Positions 60,601-64,000 of a stretch of 64,000 nt of DNA are shown here, one piece after another. The notes below the pieces were generated by a model. The model had not been told where the DNA came from and did not search any database. It saw only the letters and a program-made list of their open reading frames with translations. How positions within the stretch are numbered: the stretch's first letter is position 1; each line of letters opens with the position of its first letter. The position numbers were made by a program, and so were the translations under genes. Origin of the DNA: Actinernus sp. WN-2022 (lineage: Eukaryota > Cnidaria > Anthozoa > Actiniaria > Actinernidae); NCBI GenBank assembly GCA_030867875.1, contig JAOWCC010000577.1, positions 156,046,344-156,110,343 of the forward strand, read 5' to 3'.

Positions 60601-63554
60601 CAGTTGTAAATCATGTAAAATTATTTATATCATTAATAATTCATCAGTGTGCTAACCAATCAAAACGCAGCATCCAGGTCACATGGATACCCTGTAAACC
60701 CAAAACAAGATTCTAGTCAGCCTAGTAGTATTCTGTATCATTTCATACAAAATACTAATTATTAGTCTGTATTAAATGATACAGAATACTGACTAAGCTA
60801 ACTAGAATCCTGTGTTGAATTTTATGCGAAGAGCAACAATTGCATGCAAACCATTATGATGATGAGCTTTTTTTAAGAGTGTAGGGAATGTATCCAAGTA
60901 TGGTCTCATCTCAAACAGGTTTTCCCATGTCATTTAGTAATGCCTTTCGCCGATTTGGCTGAAATTTTGCAGAATATAATTATTTCAGATAACTTCTCTA
61001 CAAAATAGTTTTTGTTATTTGTTATGCCCTTGTAAAAGGATACGGTCATTAAGTGTTTATAAATTATAACGGCCAACGGCGCTCGTGACATTTGTTTACA
61101 CATTTCGACCTTCTGACTTTTCCGGCGAAGTCCAGTCCAGTAAATACTCTCTGTATGATACATACTGACAGACATGAGCAGATAAGACGAAACTTGAGCA
61201 AATACATGTAGCAGGAGCCGGCTGATAGCTCCCTTCAACTGGAGACAGTATTTGAGGGTAATGTGTGATGAAACATTTCAGATGTTAATCACATTACTTC
61301 GATAAGTCAGGCGTGAAAACGAATACGATGTGCAGTATACAATCACGTGGCTGTGCTGGACAGCAACAAAGATCTTACTTCATCTATTTAAAGGCACTTG
61401 TACGAGATAGGTAGTGTTATTCGTAAAACCTGTTTGTAAATGCTATTTTCCACCTCCAATCGATTGACGATCTTTCTAAAACAGCGTTTGGAAGTTTGTT
61501 TGCTGTCCAATTTTTAACACCATGGGATCACGAGCGTAAATTCATTCGCTATTGAAGTGATATATCAGCACCTGATTGTTTCCTGCAAAAGGTCTATGAT
61601 TCTCGCTTCTTTTCTTAATATTACTAATACTTAATTTTTCTTTAGACATTCGAATAATTCTACGATTATTAAGCTTTTAGAAAATGTATGAACACATTGG
61701 TATTGGGTCTATTCTTAAAACCTCGCAAAAATGCGCTGACGCAAGATTGTCACTTGAGGTACACTGATACCTTGATATAAACTGTATAATCCATGCTAAA
61801 CTGTAAATACCTGGCATCTTAATCAATCCTCGAACCTTGAGGTACGCCACAGCCTCGATGGTCCCTGCTTCGGTCGTCGCCTTGCATGTATATAATCCCA
61901 AATCAGAATAATGTACAACAAGAAATATCAAATGTCCATTATACCCAGTAAAATAGTGACCGTCTGACATTGCAGGGATTGCAATGCCATCCTTATACCA
62001 TTTGATGCGATTCATGCCAGTGAGTGACCTGCCTCTGACAGAGGCTGAGCATTTCAACAGGGTGGAATCACCTTCGGTTACTGTTGTGTTCTTGGGTATG
62101 GCTGTGAACACTGGGCGTTCTGGAAGAAAATAATTACAAGAATCTAAATCAGTTGACGTACGTCGATAGCTCTTGTCTTCGTCTAAGCGAACCATAAAAG
62201 CTTACTCTAGCGAAATATTCGAGGATATATGTGACAGGCCAGGAGTTCGAGGACGGAAGCCTTGACATTTTGCAGAAAGAAAATTGCACTTCCTTAGCCC
62301 CTTTTAATTTTTTCCACACATTCAAAATACAAATTAGAATACCAAATGTCAGCTTTTTTCTTATATGGAATGCTTTAACAATATCTTACGTAAGCGTGCA
62401 ACCGATTGCTAAATGTGCAGAGCAGGTATCTTATCGTGGTTGTTAGGGCTTACCTGCACACGATGTTGGCTTGCCAGACCACTTGCCAGATTTCTGGCAT
62501 ATTCGTCTTGCACTGCCAATCAGGACGTAGTCCGGATTACAGGAAAATATCACCGTCGCCCCTACTGCGTAGTTTCCATCCGAGCCTGGCCTGGGGTGAC
62601 GGTTACCGTACAGTGGTGCTCCTGGGTCCGGGCATGAGACATCAACTTTGAATAAGATTAGCAGTTGATGTCACAGGGGCGTTTTTGTCAGTAATATAGG
62701 GCATTAGGAATAAATGAAAGTCGCTGGTAAGCATAATTCAAACCTGTCGAGCCCAATTGATCCAGACGCCGCTGTTCTGCCGTACTTAATTCATCTTCCG
62801 TACTTAATTCATCTTCCGTACCTAATTCAAACTGGTCGAGAAACCAACTGATTCAGACGCCTCTCTTCTGTCGTACTTCATTCGTCTATTAAGTTCGGCG
62901 CATGAAACGTTCGCCGTCTGAAACGGGCCTAAGAATACGCTGTAGGATGTTAGAGGACTTCAATAAAAATAAACAAACTATCAGAATCACAATGTACGGC
63001 AGATGAATTAAGTACGGCAGAAGAGAGGGTCTGAATCAATTAGGTTCGACAAGTTTGAATTAGGTACGGCAGATGAATTAAGTACGACAGAAGAGAGGGT
63101 CTGAATCAATTGGGTTCGACATGTTTGAATTATGTACGGCAGATGAATTAAGTACGGCAGAAGAGCGGCGTCTGAATCAATTGGGTTCGACAAGTTTGAA
63201 TTAGGTACAGCATATCATATGAAGTAGGTTCGACATTATGCGACGCTGGATCGAGCGGCGTTGATTCAAGTACCACTCTTTTCATGCGCCAAACTTTGTG
63301 ATACGGATCAATCTCTCCGGTGTTCTCCCTATGAATCAACCAGTCGCTCCAACATCGAACTTAACGGTACAAAATTCGGCGCATGAAAAGTTCCCAAACC
63401 ATAACATTAACATTACTTACATGAGTTTGCTATAGAGAAAAGGAGAAAGATTCCTTTGGGTTTCTTTAAGCCTTCTAACACCGTTTCTAGGTCCTTGCCA
63501 GTGCTCTTGTCGACACTTTGTACGCTGGCTGTCTCCCAGTCGCTCCAGAATAAC
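57011..63554 (-). CDS. Mosaic serine protease: YWTD - sushi - Ig - trypsin (3' part of gene)
   Basis: Five - strand exons with compatible phases encode the C-terminal part of an extracellular protease: the last YWTD beta-propeller repeat (63,421-63,554), a sushi/CCP domain (62,454-62,645), an Ig domain (61,811-62,119) and a trypsin-type domain in two exons (60,249-60,422; 57,011-57,624). The protease starts at RIVGG and has His in TAAHC, Asp in SDIALI and Ser in GDSGGPF. Asp six residues before the Ser predicts trypsin-like cleavage after Lys or Arg. ECG before RIVGG and the Cys in PICLP should tie the light chain to the heavy chain after activation. Sushi-trypsin pairs are known from C1r/C1s/MASP and clotting proteases. 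The YWTD and Ig additions are unusual. The 5' part lies beyond the window. Confidence 0.85.
57688..58093. mobile_element. Diverged foldback element with ACCCGAGT ends
   Basis: GATACCCGAGTTCAAAG on the left and TTTGTACTCGGGT on the right enclose mirrored arms (CAAAATGATATTTAG; TGACGTCA near the centre). The ends resemble those of the TTAA MITE at 35,895, but no TTAA remains. It is in the last protease intron. Confidence 0.78.
58104..59216. mobile_element. 1.1-kb foldback element with arms of about 485 bp
   Basis: 58,104-58,588 is nearly the exact inverse of 58,733-59,216. The ends carry ACCACAGGAAGCCCAATGCC and the inner arms TGCCACACCGTAGTGTCAGC. The 145-bp centre is unique. No coding sequence recognised. 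It is in the last protease intron. Confidence 0.93.
59691..60007. mobile_element. Foldback element, family copy 2 (317 bp)
   Basis: AGTCCAGTTTCGTATTC ends with inverse on the right; flanked by TAAT/AAT. Same family as 50,322-50,580, with about 60 bp more in the centre. Confidence 0.9.
60249..60422 (-). CDS. Protease gene exon: activation site and catalytic His
   Basis: 174 nt. ECGNP, then the activation site SR/IVGG, HFCGGTLI and TAAHCVF with the catalytic His. Donor G/GTGAGC. Confidence 0.9.
61340..61592. repeat. Dispersed repeat, copy C
   Basis: Third copy of the repeat at 33,126 and 46,755. It lies in the intron between the Ig and protease exons. Confidence 0.85.
61811..62119 (-). CDS. 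Protease gene exon: Ig domain
   Basis: 309 nt, about 103 residues. It has the I-set pattern EGDSTLLKCSASV, the Trp in IKWYKDG, and DLGLYTCKATTEAG. It is a single phase 1-1 exon, so it could have been shuffled in as a unit. Confidence 0.87.
62454..62645 (-). CDS. Protease gene exon: sushi/CCP domain
   Basis: 192 nt. It has the four cysteines in CPDPG, FSCNPDY, ICQKSGKWSG and TSCA, a complete CCP module in one symmetric phase 1-1 exon. Confidence 0.87.
62735..63225. repeat. Tandem and inverted repeat cluster
   Basis: On the right, units of about 65-70 bp (GAATTAAGTACGGCAGAAGA then GTCTGAATCAATT.GGTTCGAC) recur two to three times between 62,995 and 63,205. On the left, 62,745-62,875 carries the same DNA inverted (TACTTAATTCATCTTCCGTA). 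GGCGCATGAAA phrases lie near both ends. It is in the intron before the sushi exon. Confidence 0.85.
63421..63554 (-). CDS. Protease gene exon: terminal YWTD repeat
   Basis: Reads LFWSDWETASVQSVDKSTG then LKKPKGIFLL. This resembles the last YWTD repeat in LRP4/5/6-type propellers. The acceptor is TTTTTAG and the donor GTAAGT. It is the most upstream exon visible, and it joins the sushi exon in phase 1. Confidence 0.65.
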
Positions 63555-63614
63555 CTAAAAATATGTAAAGAAGTTATAAAGATATAAGATTGTAGGTAGT
63601 AAAAACCTTCAATC

Positions 63615-64000
63615 TTCGGAAGTGGATTGGATAGATGATGAGGATAGCTGATGAGGATAGCTGATGAGGATAGCTGATGTTGATGTTGTTAAATTGATAA
63701 TTATGATGTTGATATGATGATGATGATGATGATGTTGTTGTTGTTGATAATATGATGATGTGGTTAATGTTGTTGATAATACGATGATGATGTTAATTAT
63801 CAATATGATGATGTTGTTAATGTTGATAATATGATGATGATGTTGTTAATGTTGTTGATAATATGATGGTGTTATTAATGTTGTTGATGATGTTAATGTT
63901 GTAGATAGCATGATGATATTGTTGTTAATGTTGTTGAGCATGATGATGTTGATAATAATATGATGATGATGTTATTAATGTTGTTGATAGTATTATGATG
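63615..64000. repeat. GAT/GTT-rich microsatellite region
   Basis: Mixed (GAT)n, (GTT)n and GTTGATAATATGATGATG-type units run to the right edge of the window. It lies in an intron or upstream DNA of the protease gene. Confidence 0.93.

Noticed and set aside
63609..63803. His/Ser/Thr-rich open frame on the - strand
   Set aside because: Translation of GAT/GTT microsatellite DNA.

Overview
This is eukaryotic, animal DNA. It has intron-bearing genes with GT/AG splice sites, long AT-rich non-coding stretches, and a dense load of non-LTR retrotransposon remnants and foldback/MITE-type DNA elements. The gene content (a multi-repeat beta-thymosin gene, an ABHD18 orthologue, a MAP4K-type kinase, a mosaic sushi/Ig/trypsin protease) and the repeat style suggest a cnidarian, probably an anthozoan such as a coral. 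That assignment is an inference; nothing in the window proves the species.

Layout from left to right. 1-3,010: a decayed non-LTR retrotransposon (endonuclease plus reverse transcriptase) on the + strand. 5,500-6,780: a second reverse-transcriptase remnant, cut by a 582-bp TTAA-flanked MITE. 8,381-8,657 (-): the first two coding exons of a MAP4K/GCK-type kinase, with the rest not found. 11,410-14,345 (-): a broken copy of a multicopy protein family that I think carries a PIN/FEN-like nuclease core. 15,490-19,570: a third LINE remnant split by a roughly 3.6-kb insertion with inverted ends and several tandem repeats. 19,630-21,255: a TA-flanked MITE and a perfect 53-bp inverted repeat just upstream of ABHD18. 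21,278-24,241 (+): ABHD18, two exons, 448 aa. 25,000-28,900: purine-rich repeats and MITEs.

28,974-44,846 (+): a ten-exon gene for a 349-aa protein made of nine beta-thymosin (actin-binding) repeats. Each repeat is one phase 1-1 exon, and the exons alternate in size as if two-exon units had been duplicated. Its introns hold MITEs, a 29-bp minisatellite and a striking 36-bp tandem array that repeats the exon 7 splice donor 13 times.

44,847-56,900: repeats and foldback elements, including a 3'-complete LINE remnant on the - strand (51,416-52,934). 57,011-63,554 (-): the 3' part of a secreted or extracellular mosaic serine protease. Its exons encode, in order, the end of a YWTD beta-propeller, a sushi/CCP domain, an Ig domain and an intact trypsin-type catalytic domain. 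The gene continues past the right edge of the window, which ends in GAT/GTT-rich microsatellite DNA.

The four host genes look independent. No operon-like or pathway clustering is visible, and I saw no CRISPR array, rRNA or confident tRNA gene.
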